From assembly GCA_945965275.1 (NCBI GenBank), contig CAMFNB010000010.1, forward strand, positions 1 to 38,573: a stretch of DNA of 38,573 nucleotides, given 5' to 3'. A program made the translations under genes and the position numbers. Below are positions 1-10,425 of the stretch, piece after piece. Below the pieces are notes generated by a model. The model did not search any database. It was not told the origin of the DNA and worked only from the letters and a program-made list of their open reading frames with translations. Numbering within the stretch: position 1 is the first letter of the stretch; each line of letters opens with the position of its first letter. The DNA is from an uncultured Clostridia bacterium. GTDB lineage: Bacteria > Bacillota > Clostridia > UBA1212 > SIG427.

Positions 1-15
1 CTATTACGAAAATGC

Positions 16-1830
16 TCATTTTTTCTCCCTTATGGAATTATATAATGCTTCAGCTGCCGCCTTGTTCATTGAAGGCGCTGCGGCGAGTTCTTCAACAGTT
101 GCTTCTCTTATTGCCTTAAATGTCTTAAAATGCCGTAATAATGCGGTTTTTCGCGATTTTCCCACACCCGGCACATCGTCCAAAATAGACTTTTTATATC
201 TTTTTTCCGTCAGTTTTCTGTTGTATTCGATGGCAAATCGATGTGTTTCGTCCTGAATCGACGAAATGAAATGCCAAAGTTCCGGATGATTTTTCAGTAA
301 TATTTCCCGTTCTTCATCCACAAGGGCTCTTGTTTTATGGTGATTGTCCTTCACCATGCCGAATACCGGAATCTGTACGTCCGTTTCATCCATTGCCTGT
401 CTTGCTGCCTCAATTTGTCCCAGACCGCCGTCCACTAAAATAATATCGGGTTTTTCTTTGAAGTTTTCACTTCCCGCCTTGTATTCATTAAGTCTTCGGG
501 TCAGCGTTTCCTTCATGGCTCCCACGTCGTTTCTTGTGGTTATTTCTTTCATCTTAAAATGTCTGTATTGGGACTTATCGGCCCTTCCGTCCGTAATAAC
601 AACCATTGATGCATCGATTTCCCTGTCTCCCAGGTTTGATATGTCATATGCTTCAATTCTTTTCGGTAAAAAGTTCAAATCCAGTGCCACTCTGAGTTTT
701 TCCAGAATATTAAGGTCTTTTACCTTGATATTGCGTCCCTTTGACTCAAAATTAAGAAGCATGATATTTGCATTGTTTTTTACCATCATCTGAATTTTGC
801 GCATTTCTCCGCGCTGTGCGTGATGTATGGATGTTCCCAGCATTTTACCGAGGTTTTCAGCGTCATTTCCTGCAAGCTCAGGTTCCGTGTAAATCAGCTT
901 GGGCGTAACGGTTTCTTCCTTATAGAACTGCGAAATAAACGAAGAAAGGATTTCAGTCTCTTCCTCAATTCCTGCTCCTTCTAATATGAAGAATTCTCTG
1001 CCGATTGTTTTACCGCCTCGTATAAAGAATAACTGGACGCATGCATTCTCTTCGTTCTTTGCAACGGATATAACATCGCTGTTGTTTGTCCTGGCATTCT
1101 CAACCTTCTGTTCCGAAGAAATTCTTTCAAGTGCGGAAAGCTTATCTCTTTCTTTTGCAGCAAGTTCAAAATTAAGCTCCTCAGATGCCTTGAGCATTCT
1201 TTCCTCAAGTTTCTTTTTAAGTTCGCTTTGTTTACCTGACAGGAAATCACATACACCGTTTACATAATTCATATATTCACTCTCTGTCACTTTCCCTGCA
1301 CAGGGAGCACAACAAAGGCCGATGTGATAGTTAAGACAGGGTCTCTTGTTCTTATCAGGCGCTATTGACTTATTGCAGCTTCTGAGCGGAAATACCGTTC
1401 TTAAAGCATCCAATGTTGAATAAATAACATCGGCGCTGCAATATGGACCGAAATATTTACTTCCGTCTTTTATCGCACGTCTTGCAAGGACAGCCTTCGG
1501 GAATGAATTCTTTATGTCTATTTTAATATATGGGAATGTTTTGTCATCCTTAAGAAGAACATTGTATTTCGGCCTGTATTTCTTAATAAGGTTACATTCC
1601 AAAACCAAAGCCTCATATTCCGAATCAACAACGATATATTCGAAGTGATCAATAAGGGAAATCATTTTCTCAATTCTGACGCTGTGGCCTGTTTTCATAA
1701 AGTAAGAGCTGAGTCGTCGCTTTAAAATGACGGCCTTTCCTACATATATAACTGTATCATCCGCAGCATGCATAATATACACGCCCGGCTTCTCCGGCAC
1801 TCTTTTCAGTTCTTCTTTAATATCAAACAT
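16..1830 (-). CDS. uvrC: excinuclease ABC subunit C
   Basis: 604 aa ORF; N-terminal GIY-YIG region (PGVYIMHAADDTVIYVGKA), UvrC homology region (EAYDISNLGDREIDASMVV, ILVDGGLGQIEAA), C-terminal HhH (DDVPGVGKSRKTALLRHF). Confidence 0.97.
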   Translation of the reverse strand: MFDIKEELKRVPEKPGVYIMHAADDTVIYVGKAVILKRRLSSYFMKTGHSVRIEKMISLIDHFEYIVVDSEYEALVLECNLIKKYRPKYNVLLKDDKTFPYIKIDIKNSFPKAVLARRAIKDGSKYFGPYCSADVIYSTLDALRTVFPLRSCNKSIAPDKNKRPCLNYHIGLCCAPCAGKVTESEYMNYVNGVCDFLSGKQSELKKKLEERMLKASEELNFELAAKERDKLSALERISSEQKVENARTNNSDVISVAKNEENACVQLFFIRGGKTIGREFFILEGAGIEEETEILSSFISQFYKEETVTPKLIYTEPELAGNDAENLGKMLGTSIHHAQRGEMRKIQMMVKNNANIMLLNFESKGRNIKVKDLNILEKLRVALDLNFLPKRIEAYDISNLGDREIDASMVVITDGRADKSQYRHFKMKEITTRNDVGAMKETLTRRLNEYKAGSENFKEKPDIILVDGGLGQIEAARQAMDETDVQIPVFGMVKDNHHKTRALVDEEREILLKNHPELWHFISSIQDETHRFAIEYNRKLTEKRYKKSILDDVPGVGKSRKTALLRHFKTFKAIREATVEELAAAPSMNKAAAEALYNSIREKK

Positions 1831-1839
1831 AGCAAATAT

Positions 1840-1845
1840 ATTTTA
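1840..1845 (-). promoter_or_regulatory. putative extended -10 (TGC-TAAAAT) for uvrC
   Basis: Minus strand reads TGCTAAAATATATTTGCT-ATG; 9 nt between the -10 and the ATG. No good -35 and no SD. Confidence 0.5.
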
Positions 1846-1865
1846 GCATTTTACGGTAAAAATAA

Positions 1866-1894
1866 AAAGGGCTCGTGTTAAACACAAGCCCTTT
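1866..1894 (-). terminator. Rho-independent terminator after tuf
   Basis: Minus strand AAAGGGCTTGTG-TTTAA-CACGAGCCCTTT followed by TTATTTTT; 12-bp stem with one G.T wobble. Confidence 0.85.
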
Positions 1895-1923
1895 GTTATT
1901 TGGTTTATTGGTTGTTTTTAAGA

Positions 1924-3132
1924 TTATTCGATAATCTCTGAAACTGTACCGGCGCCTACTGTTCTGCCGCCTTCACGGATAGCGAAACGAAGGCCTTCTT
2001 CCATAGCGATTTCAGTGATAAGCTGAACTTCCATTGTTACGTTATCGCCGGGCATAACCATTTCAACGCCCTCAGGAAGAGTGATTGTTCCTGTTACGTC
2101 AGTTGTTCTGAAGTAGAACTGAGGTCTGTAGTTTGAGAAGAATGGGCTATGACGTCCACCCTCGTCCTTTGTAAGAACGTAAACCTGACCCTTGAAGTGA
2201 GTATGAGGATGAATTGTTCCCGGTTTAGCAAGAACCTGACCTCTCTCGATTTCGTCTCTCTGGATACCTCTTAAAAGAGTACCGATGTTGTCACCTGCGT
2301 AAGCTTCGTCAAGGAGCTTTCTGAACATTTCAACACCTGTGATAACTGTCTTCTTCTTCTCGTCTGAAAGACCAACGATTTCAGCTTCGTCGCCAACTTT
2401 GATTGTTCCTCTTTCTACTCTACCGGTTGCAACTGTACCACGACCAGTGATTGTGAATACGTCCTCAACAGGCATAAGGAAAGGAAGATCTCTCGGTCTC
2501 TCAGGAGTTGGGATGTAAGAGTCTACAGCGTCCATGAGTTCTTTGATGCAAGCATACTCAGGAGCGTTAGGATCCTCTGATGTTGACTCAAGAGCAACAA
2601 GAGCTGAACCTCTGATGATCGGAATATCATCACCCGGGAACTCGTACTTGTTGAGAAGGTCTCTGATTTCCATCTCTGAAAGGTCAAGGAGCTCAGCGTC
2701 TTCTTCTGCAACCTGGTCGCACTTGTTCATGAATACTACGATGTAAGGAACGCCTACCTGACGAGCAAGAAGGATGTGCTCTCTTGTCTGAGCCTGAGGA
2801 CCCTCAGGACCAGCAACGAGAAGGATAGCACCGTCCATCTGAGCTGCACCGGTGATCATGTTTTTAACATAGTCAGCGTGTCCAGGGCAGTCAACGTGAG
2901 CGTAGTGACGTGTGTCTGTCTCGTACTCAACGTGTGCTGTGTTGATCGTGATACCTCTTGCTCTTTCCTCTGGAGCATTGTCGATCTGATCATATGCTTT
3001 AACTTCAGCTTTGCCACCTAAAGCAAGATACTTTGTGATAGCAGCTGTTAATGTTGTCTTACCATGGTCAACGTGACCGATAGTACCAATGTTAACGTGT
3101 GGTTTTGTTCTTTCGAACTTGGATTTTGCCAT
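1924..3132 (-). CDS. tuf: elongation factor Tu
   Basis: [33 protein letters not shown]; GTPase motifs [26 protein letters not shown]; 402 aa. Confidence 0.99.
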   Translation of the reverse strand: MAKSKFERTKPHVNIGTIGHVDHGKTTLTAAITKYLALGGKAEVKAYDQIDNAPEERARGITINTAHVEYETDTRHYAHVDCPGHADYVKNMITGAAQMDGAILLVAGPEGPQAQTREHILLARQVGVPYIVVFMNKCDQVAEEDAELLDLSEMEIRDLLNKYEFPGDDIPIIRGSALVALESTSEDPNAPEYACIKELMDAVDSYIPTPERPRDLPFLMPVEDVFTITGRGTVATGRVERGTIKVGDEAEIVGLSDEKKKTVITGVEMFRKLLDEAYAGDNIGTLLRGIQRDEIERGQVLAKPGTIHPHTHFKGQVYVLTKDEGGRHSPFFSNYRPQFYFRTTDVTGTITLPEGVEMVMPGDNVTMEVQLITEIAMEEGLRFAIREGGRTVGAGTVSEIIE

Positions 3133-3195
3133 TGTTACTTCCTCCTAAAAATGTGTTAGTAATTAATTTACTATGTTTTTTTCAATATTGTATAT

Positions 3196-3224
3196 ATAAT
3201 ACACAATTTATAATTTTATATCAA
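3196..3224 (-). promoter_or_regulatory. putative sigma-A promoter for tuf
   Basis: Minus strand TTGATA-17 nt-TATTAT in the fusA-tuf gap. Confidence 0.55.
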
Positions 3225-3231
3225 GCACTTT

Positions 3232-5343
3232 TTATGCTTTTGCCTTTGAAGCAATTACTGCTTCCTGTACACTCTTCGGAACTTCCTCGTAGTGACTTGG
3301 TTCCATTGTGAATGTACCACGGCCCTGTGTGATTGAACGGATTGTTGTAGCGTAACCGAACATTTCAGCAAGCGGAACCTTAGCGTCAACCTGTCTGCCG
3401 CCGCCACCTACGTCGTCCATTCTCTCAATCTTACCTCTTCTTGAGTTAAGAGTACCGATAACGTCGCCGAGGTATTCCTCAGGGATGTTAACTGATACTT
3501 TCATGATAGGTTCAAGAAGAACAGGATCTGCTTTTCTGCAGGCTTCCTTGATAGCCATAGAACCGGCAATCTTGAATGCCATTTCTGATGAGTCAACTTC
3601 GTGGTATGAACCATCAATAAGTGAAACAGCAATGTCAACTACCGGGTAGCCGCCAAGTACACCGCTCTTTAAAGCTTCCTGAATACCCTGGTCAACAGGA
3701 GCAATGTATTCCTTCGGGATGGCACCGCCGACGATGTTGTTCTCGAACTTGTAGCCTGCGCCTCTTTCCTGAGGAGTTACTTCGATCTTAACGTGACCGT
3801 ACTGACCTTTACCACCTGACTGACGAACGAACTTGCTTTCCTGAACTACAGCCTTGCGGATACCTTCACGGTATGCAACCTGCGGGTTACCTACGTTAGC
3901 CTCAATCTTGAATTCACGAAGAAGTCTGTCAACGATAATCTCAAGGTGGAGCTCGCCCATACCTTCAATGATTGTCTGGCCTGATTCTTCATCTGTGTGA
4001 ACTTTGAATGTCGGGTCTTCTTCAGCAAGTTTAACAAGTGCGATTGACATCTTTTCCTGACCTGCTTTTGTCTTAGGCTCTACAGCTACAGCAATAACAG
4101 GATCCGGGAATTCCATCTGCTCTAAGATACAAGGATTCTTCTCATCACAAAGTGTATCACCTGTTGTTGTGTCTTTAAGACCAACTGCTGCAGCGATATC
4201 ACCTGAGTAAACTTTTTCAATTTCCTCTCTGTGGTTAGCATGCATAAGAAGGATACGTCCGAGACGCTCTCTCTTATTCTTTGATGAGTTAAGAACGTAT
4301 GAACCTGCATCGAGTGTTCCTGAATATACTCTGAAGAAGCAAAGCTTACCAACGAATGGGTCTGTAACGATTTTGAATGCAAGAGCTGAGAATGGTTCTT
4401 CATCACTTGCAGGCTTTGTCATAGGCTCGCCGTCCATTGTTGTTGCCTCTGCAGGCGGAATATCGAGCGGAGATGGCATGTAGTCGATGATTGCATCAAG
4501 GAGCATCTGTACGCCCTTGTTTCTGTATGATGAACCGCAAGTCATAGGAATGATCTTAGCTGCGATAACTGCTCTTCTGAGAGCTGCCTTGATCTCAGGG
4601 ATTGTGAGTTCCTCACCCTCGAGATACTTCATCATAAGCTCGTCATCTGTTTCGGCAATAGCTTCGATAAGTGCATTTCTGTACTTCTCAGCCTGCTCTT
4701 TCATGTCATCAGGAATTTCTCTCTCCTCGTACTTCTGACCGAGTTCGTCAAGATAAACCTCAGCCTTCATACGAATAAGGTCGATGATACCAACGAAGTT
4801 ATCTTCCTTACCGATTGGGAGCTGGATAGGATGAGCATTAGCTCTGAGTCTGTCTCTCATCATATCTACGCATCTGTAGAAGTTGGCACCAAGGATGTCC
4901 ATCTTGTTAACATGAACCATTCTCGGAACTCCGTACTGGTCAGCCTGTCTCCAAACTGTCTCTGACTGAGGCTCTACACCACCCTTTGCACAGAGCAAAG
5001 TAACAGAACCGTCAAGTACACGAAGAGATCTCTGAACCTCTACTGTGAAGTCAACGTGTCCGGGGGTGTCGATGATGTTGATACGAGTACGAGGTGTACC
5101 CTTTCTTTCTTCATCATGCTCATTAGGCCAGATACATGTTGTAGCGGCAGAAGTAATTGTGATACCTCTTTCCTGCTCCTGAGCCATGTAGTCCATTGTT
5201 GCTGAACCTTCATGAGTCTCACCAATCTTGTGAGTACGACCCGTATAGAAAAGTATTCTTTCTGTTGTTGTTGTCTTACCGGCATCGATGTGAGCCATGA
5301 TACCGATGTTTCTGGTATTTTCCAGTGAATATGATCTTGGCAT
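3232..5343 (-). CDS. fusA: elongation factor G
   Basis: 703 aa; [38 protein letters not shown]; lies between rpsG and tuf. Confidence 0.99.
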   Translation of the reverse strand: MPRSYSLENTRNIGIMAHIDAGKTTTTERILFYTGRTHKIGETHEGSATMDYMAQEQERGITITSAATTCIWPNEHDEERKGTPRTRINIIDTPGHVDFTVEVQRSLRVLDGSVTLLCAKGGVEPQSETVWRQADQYGVPRMVHVNKMDILGANFYRCVDMMRDRLRANAHPIQLPIGKEDNFVGIIDLIRMKAEVYLDELGQKYEEREIPDDMKEQAEKYRNALIEAIAETDDELMMKYLEGEELTIPEIKAALRRAVIAAKIIPMTCGSSYRNKGVQMLLDAIIDYMPSPLDIPPAEATTMDGEPMTKPASDEEPFSALAFKIVTDPFVGKLCFFRVYSGTLDAGSYVLNSSKNKRERLGRILLMHANHREEIEKVYSGDIAAAVGLKDTTTGDTLCDEKNPCILEQMEFPDPVIAVAVEPKTKAGQEKMSIALVKLAEEDPTFKVHTDEESGQTIIEGMGELHLEIIVDRLLREFKIEANVGNPQVAYREGIRKAVVQESKFVRQSGGKGQYGHVKIEVTPQERGAGYKFENNIVGGAIPKEYIAPVDQGIQEALKSGVLGGYPVVDIAVSLIDGSYHEVDSSEMAFKIAGSMAIKEACRKADPVLLEPIMKVSVNIPEEYLGDVIGTLNSRRGKIERMDDVGGGGRQVDAKVPLAEMFGYATTIRSITQGRGTFTMEPSHYEEVPKSVQEAVIASKAKA

Positions 5344-5361
5344 TGTACTCTCCTTATCTCA

Positions 5362-5859
<498 letters not shown>

Positions 5860-5990
5860 TCATAGGTACTCTTGAAACATTTGGTTTCAAGTCAGCGCCG
5901 GCATACATCATACGGATACATAGCAAATTGATATGTATATATAATATATCCGGTCACCTTCCGGGTTTCCCGGTAAAATTCAAATTCTAA

Positions 5991-6404
5991 TTATTTCTTT
6001 GGGGCTTTCGCACCATACTTTGATCTGCTCTGTGTTCTGTTAGCAACGCCTGCAGTATCAAGTGTTCCTCTGATAATGTGGTATCTTACACCGGGAAGGT
6101 CCTTTACACGACCGCCTCTGATAAGAACTACACTATGCTCCTGAAGGTTATGTCCGATACCGGGAATGTAAGCTGTTACTTCCATACCGTTAGTAAGACG
6201 AACTCTGGCAATCTTACGGAGCGCTGAGTTAGGCTTTTTCGGAGTAGTTGTTCTTACGTTAGTACATACGCCTCTCTTTTGTGGGCTGTGTACGTCTGTA
6301 GCTTTCTTCTTAAGTGTGTTAACACCTTTCTGAAGAGCCGGTGCAGTGTACTTCTTCTCCAAAGTCTGTCTACCTTTTCTAACCAATTGGTTAAATGTTG
6401 GCAT
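5991..6404 (-). CDS. rpsL: 30S ribosomal protein S12
   Basis: [13 protein letters not shown]...[36 protein letters not shown]. Start trimmed from 6449 to the ATG at 6404, preceded by AAAGGAG. Confidence 0.98.
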   Translation of the reverse strand: MPTFNQLVRKGRQTLEKKYTAPALQKGVNTLKKKATDVHSPQKRGVCTNVRTTTPKKPNSALRKIARVRLTNGMEVTAYIPGIGHNLQEHSVVLIRGGRVKDLPGVRYHIIRGTLDTAGVANRTQSRSKYGAKAPKK

Positions 6405-6479
6405 TCGCTTCAACTCCTTTCTTAAAGAATAAATTTTTCTTTGCAGCATTGCAGAAACCGCAATACGGCAAGCTTGTTA

Positions 6480-6508
6480 ATTCTACAACTTGGGAATGTC
6501 TTTGTCAA
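6480..6508 (-). promoter_or_regulatory. strong sigma-A-type promoter for the rpsL operon
   Basis: Minus strand TTGACA (6503-6508)-17 nt-TAGAAT (6480-6485). Confidence 0.8.
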
Positions 6509-6571
6509 CACTGAAATGTGTTTGTTTTTAAGGTTCCGAAGTGTTGGAACATAGGCTTGAATCAGGCATGA

Positions 6572-6710
6572 TTACTACTATTTTTCATTTTTTCCGAAAT
6601 AGTAGTAAAAAGTGGCCAAAAACTACTACTATTTTCTTATTTTCGTGAAATAGTAGAAGAAAATCACCGTATATTACTACTATTTTTCAATTCCGTAAAA
6701 ATAGTAGTAA
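6572..6710. repeat. three tandem palindromes with exact 51-bp period
   Basis: Unit 1 TTACTACTATTT/AAATAGTAGTAA (6572-6608), unit 2 CTACTATTT/AAATAGTAG (6626-6656), unit 3 TTACTACTATTTTT/AAAAATAGTAGTAA (6674-6710). Confidence 0.93.
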
Positions 6711-6747
6711 CCCCGCAGCCGGCCGCTCGCCTTTTACCCGACAAAAC

Positions 6748-6781
6748 AAAAAAGCCACCGACTTTCTGAGTCGATGGCTTT
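6748..6781 (-). terminator. Rho-independent terminator after rpoC
   Basis: Minus strand AAAGCCATCGACT-CAGAA-AGTCGGTGGCTTTTTT. Confidence 0.88.
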
Positions 6782-6800
6782 GATTTGTATTTTACCGAAA

Positions 6801-9800
6801 TTACTCAGAGATTGTTTCTTCTCCGATAACTTCCTCTGCTTCAACAACAGGAACTGTTGCATTCGGAAGAGGCTCAACATCAACCTTGATGTTCTTGTAT
6901 CTTCCCATACCTGTTCCGGCAGGAATAAGCTTACCGATAATAACATTTTCCTTAAGACCGATAAGAGGATCACGCTTGCTCTTGATGGCTGCGTCTGTAA
7001 GAACTCTTGTTGTCTCCTGGAAGGATGCTGCTGATAAGAACGAATCAGAAGCAAGAGCTGCTTTAGTGATACCGAGAAGAATTCTTGTACCTGTAGCCGG
7101 TTCCTTGCCTGCTGCAAGAGCAACCTTGTTAGCTTCATTGAATTCATATACGTCAATTGTTGATCCGCTGACAAGATTTGTTTCGCCTGCATTGTCAACT
7201 TTGATTCTTCTGAGCATCTGACGAACGATAACCTCAATATGACGGTCGTTGATTTTAACACCCTGCATATTGTAAACAGTCTGTACTTCTTCGATGATGT
7301 ACTTCTGAACGCCCTCAACACCGAGAACACGGATGATATCCTGTGGGTTGATTGAACCTTCTGAAAGCTTGTCACCAGGCTGTACTTCGTCGCCGTCCTG
7401 AACTCTTACCTTAGCACCTGCAAGAAGGCTGTATGTCATTGACTGTCCGTCCTTGCCTGTTACTGTTACTTCTGTCTTACGTCCTGAATCATCAACTGAA
7501 ACAGTACCTGCGATATCAGTAATAGTTGCAAGACCCTTTGGCTTACGAGCTTCAAAAAGCTCCTCTACTCTCGGAAGACCCTGTGTAATATCTTCTGCTG
7601 ATGAAATACCACCTGTATGGAAAGTTCTCATCGTAAGCTGTGTACCGGGCTCACCGATTGACTGAGCAGCGATGATACCTACTGTCTCACCGACGTTACA
7701 TGTCTTGTTTGTAGCAAGGTTTGAACCGTAACACTTAGCACATACACCGTGGTGGCACTTACATGTGAGAAGTGAACGAATCTTAACTGATGTGATTCCT
7801 GCTGCAACAATCTTGTCTGCGAGTTCATCATTAATAAGTGTGTCTCTGTCAGCTAAGATTTCGCCTGTCGTAGGATCTACAACATCCTCTGCAGGATATC
7901 TGCCTGAAAGTCTTGCCGCAAGCGGTACAACTACCATCGGCTTCTCTGTATCATAGTTCATGATTGCTTCAACAACCATACCCTCATCAGTTCCGCAATC
8001 AAGGTCACGGATGATAACTTCCTGAGATACATCAACAAGACGACGTGTAAGGTAACCTGAGTCAGCTGTTCTCAAGGCTGTATCAGAAAGAGTCTTTCTG
8101 GTACCGTGAGAAGAAATGAAGAATTCCAGGACATCAAGGCCTTCACGGAAGTTAGCCTTAATAGGAATTTCAATTGTGCGTCCGCCTGTTGCTGACATAA
8201 GTCCACGCATACCGGCGAGCTGCTTAATCTGGTTGATAGAACCTCTGGCACCTGAGTCTGACATCATGTAGATTGGGTTGTCTTTGCCCATGTTTGCCTG
8301 TAAAAGTTTTGTAAGCTTATCGATAGTCTCTGTCCAAGCTTTGATAACGTTTTCGTAACGCTCTTCGTTTGTGATAAGACCTCTTCTGTACATCTTAGTG
8401 ATGTTGTCGATAACTTTATCTGTCTCTTCAATAAGTGACTGCTTTTCTTCAGGTACATTGATATCTGATACGCTGACTGTAAGAGCACCCTTTGTTGAAT
8501 ACTTGTAACCCTGTGCCTTAATCTTATCAAGTACGACAACTGATTCTGTGTTGCCGTGAATCTTGATACATCTGTCAAGAATTTCAGAAAGAGTTCCCTT
8601 CTTAACAAGCATATCACACTCTAAGAGAAGAGCATTTTCTTTCTTTGTTCTGTCAACGAATCCGAGATCCTGAGGAACTGCATCGTTGAAGATGAGCTTA
8701 CCGATTGTTGTGTTTACAACCTGTGAAATCGGTTCGCCGTTCCACTCACCGTATCTCTTAACTTTGATTGGTGTGTGAATCTTAATATCACCCTGGTCAT
8801 ATGCGAGCATAGCCTCGTCATATGATGAGAATGCCGGAGCATGCTCATAATCATCGCTTACTGAAAGTGTAAGGTAATAGCTTCCGAGTACCATATCCTG
8901 AGTAGGAACTGTAATCGGCTTACCGTCCTTAGGAGCAAGAAGGTTGTTAGATGCAAGCATAAGGAATCTTGCCTCTGCCTGTGCCTCTGCTGAAAGCGGT
9001 ACGTGTACGGCCATCTGGTCACCGTCGAAGTCGGCGTTGAACGCTGTACATACGAGTGGGTGAAGTCTGATTGCACGTCCTTCAACAAGGATTGGTTCGA
9101 ATGCCTGAATACCGAGTCTGTGAAGTGTAGGAGCACGGTTGAGCATTACAGGATGTTCCTTGATAATCTCTTCAAGAATATCCCAAACCTCAGGACTGAG
9201 TCTTTCAACTTTCTTTCTTGCGCTCTTAATGTTAGGAGCAATTTCTCTTGAAACAAGCTTGCTCATAACGAAAGGCTTAAATAATTCAAGTGCCATTTCC
9301 TTGGGAAGACCGCACTGATAAATCTTGAGCTCAGGACCTACAACGATAACTGAACGTCCTGAATAGTCAACTCTTTTACCGAGGAGGTTCTGACGGAAAC
9401 GTCCCTGCTTACCGCGAAGCATGTCTGAAAGAGATCTGAGAGGTCTGCTTCCCGGACCTGTGATAGGTCTTCCGCGACGACCGTTATCCATAAGTGCGTC
9501 AACAGCTTCCTGAAGCATTCTCTTTTCGTTTCTGATAATAATCTCAGGAGCTCTGCACTCAACAAGCTTCTTTAAACGGTTGTTTCTGTTGATAACTCTT
9601 CTGTAAAGGTCATTTAAGTCAGATGTTGCAAATCTGCCGCCGTCAAGCTGTACCATCGGACGAAGATCCGGAGGAATAACCGGAATTGCTGAAAGAATCA
9701 TCCACTCAGGCTTGTTGTTTGACTGACGGAATGCTTCAGCAACTTCAAGACGCTTAACAAGACGCATCTTCTTCTGTGCGATTGTCTGAGCTGCTTTTTC

Positions 9801-10412
9801 CTTCTCCTGGTTTGTAAGCTTGTCGATTTCTTTCTTAAGTTCTTTTGTGAGCTTGTCAAGATCCACAGCTTCAAGAAGCTCTTTTACAGCCTCAGCACCC
9901 ATTTCTGCACGGAATGCATCCTTGCCGTATGTTTCAACAGCTTCTCTGTACTCTTTTTCGTTCAAAACCTGCTTATATTCGAAAGGAGTTGTACCTGCAT
10001 CAAGAACAACATAGGCAGCGAAGTAAAGCACTCTTTCAAGGGCTTTTGGAGTCATATCAAGGATAAGACCCATTCTGCTCGGGATGCCTCTGAAGAACCA
10101 GATGTGTGATACGGGAGCAACGAGCTGGATATGACCCATACGGGTTCTTCTTACCTTTGAGCTTGTAACTTCAACACCACACTTGTCGCAGACAATTCCT
10201 CTGTATCTGTTTTTCTTGTATTTACCGCATTTACATTCGCCGTCTTTAGTTGGTCCGAAGATTACTTCGCAGTAAAGACCGTCTTTTTCAGGCTTTAATG
10301 TTCTGTAGTTAATTGTTTCCGGCTTCTTAACTTCACCGTGAGACCAAGATAAAATCTTCTCGGGAGAAGCTAAACCTACCTGCATTGAATCGAAATTAGT
10401 AAAATCTATCAT
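6801..10412 (-). CDS. rpoC: DNA-directed RNA polymerase subunit beta'
   Basis: 1203 aa; [16 protein letters not shown] catalytic motif; Zn-binding [22 protein letters not shown]. Confidence 0.99.
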   Translation of the reverse strand: MIDFTNFDSMQVGLASPEKILSWSHGEVKKPETINYRTLKPEKDGLYCEVIFGPTKDGECKCGKYKKNRYRGIVCDKCGVEVTSSKVRRTRMGHIQLVAPVSHIWFFRGIPSRMGLILDMTPKALERVLYFAAYVVLDAGTTPFEYKQVLNEKEYREAVETYGKDAFRAEMGAEAVKELLEAVDLDKLTKELKKEIDKLTNQEKEKAAQTIAQKKMRLVKRLEVAEAFRQSNNKPEWMILSAIPVIPPDLRPMVQLDGGRFATSDLNDLYRRVINRNNRLKKLVECRAPEIIIRNEKRMLQEAVDALMDNGRRGRPITGPGSRPLRSLSDMLRGKQGRFRQNLLGKRVDYSGRSVIVVGPELKIYQCGLPKEMALELFKPFVMSKLVSREIAPNIKSARKKVERLSPEVWDILEEIIKEHPVMLNRAPTLHRLGIQAFEPILVEGRAIRLHPLVCTAFNADFDGDQMAVHVPLSAEAQAEARFLMLASNNLLAPKDGKPITVPTQDMVLGSYYLTLSVSDDYEHAPAFSSYDEAMLAYDQGDIKIHTPIKVKRYGEWNGEPISQVVNTTIGKLIFNDAVPQDLGFVDRTKKENALLLECDMLVKKGTLSEILDRCIKIHGNTESVVVLDKIKAQGYKYSTKGALTVSVSDINVPEEKQSLIEETDKVIDNITKMYRRGLITNEERYENVIKAWTETIDKLTKLLQANMGKDNPIYMMSDSGARGSINQIKQLAGMRGLMSATGGRTIEIPIKANFREGLDVLEFFISSHGTRKTLSDTALRTADSGYLTRRLVDVSQEVIIRDLDCGTDEGMVVEAIMNYDTEKPMVVVPLAARLSGRYPAEDVVDPTTGEILADRDTLINDELADKIVAAGITSVKIRSLLTCKCHHGVCAKCYGSNLATNKTCNVGETVGIIAAQSIGEPGTQLTMRTFHTGGISSAEDITQGLPRVEELFEARKPKGLATITDIAGTVSVDDSGRKTEVTVTGKDGQSMTYSLLAGAKVRVQDGDEVQPGDKLSEGSINPQDIIRVLGVEGVQKYIIEEVQTVYNMQGVKINDRHIEVIVRQMLRRIKVDNAGETNLVSGSTIDVYEFNEANKVALAAGKEPATGTRILLGITKAALASDSFLSAASFQETTRVLTDAAIKSKRDPLIGLKENVIIGKLIPAGTGMGRYKNIKVDVEPLPNATVPVVEAEEVIGEETISE

Positions 10413-10425
10413 CTGCGTCGCCTCC

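Noticed and set aside
344-793. plus-strand 149-aa ORF
   Set aside because: Antisense shadow ORF inside uvrC; no start signals or domain pattern.
6572-6710. CRISPR array
   Set aside because: Only three palindromic units with imperfect repeats, variable loops, 14-bp spacers and no cas genes.
6734-7375. 213-aa minus ORF
   Set aside because: Out-of-frame inside rpoC and across its terminator; low-complexity Leu/Ser/Arg shadow translation.
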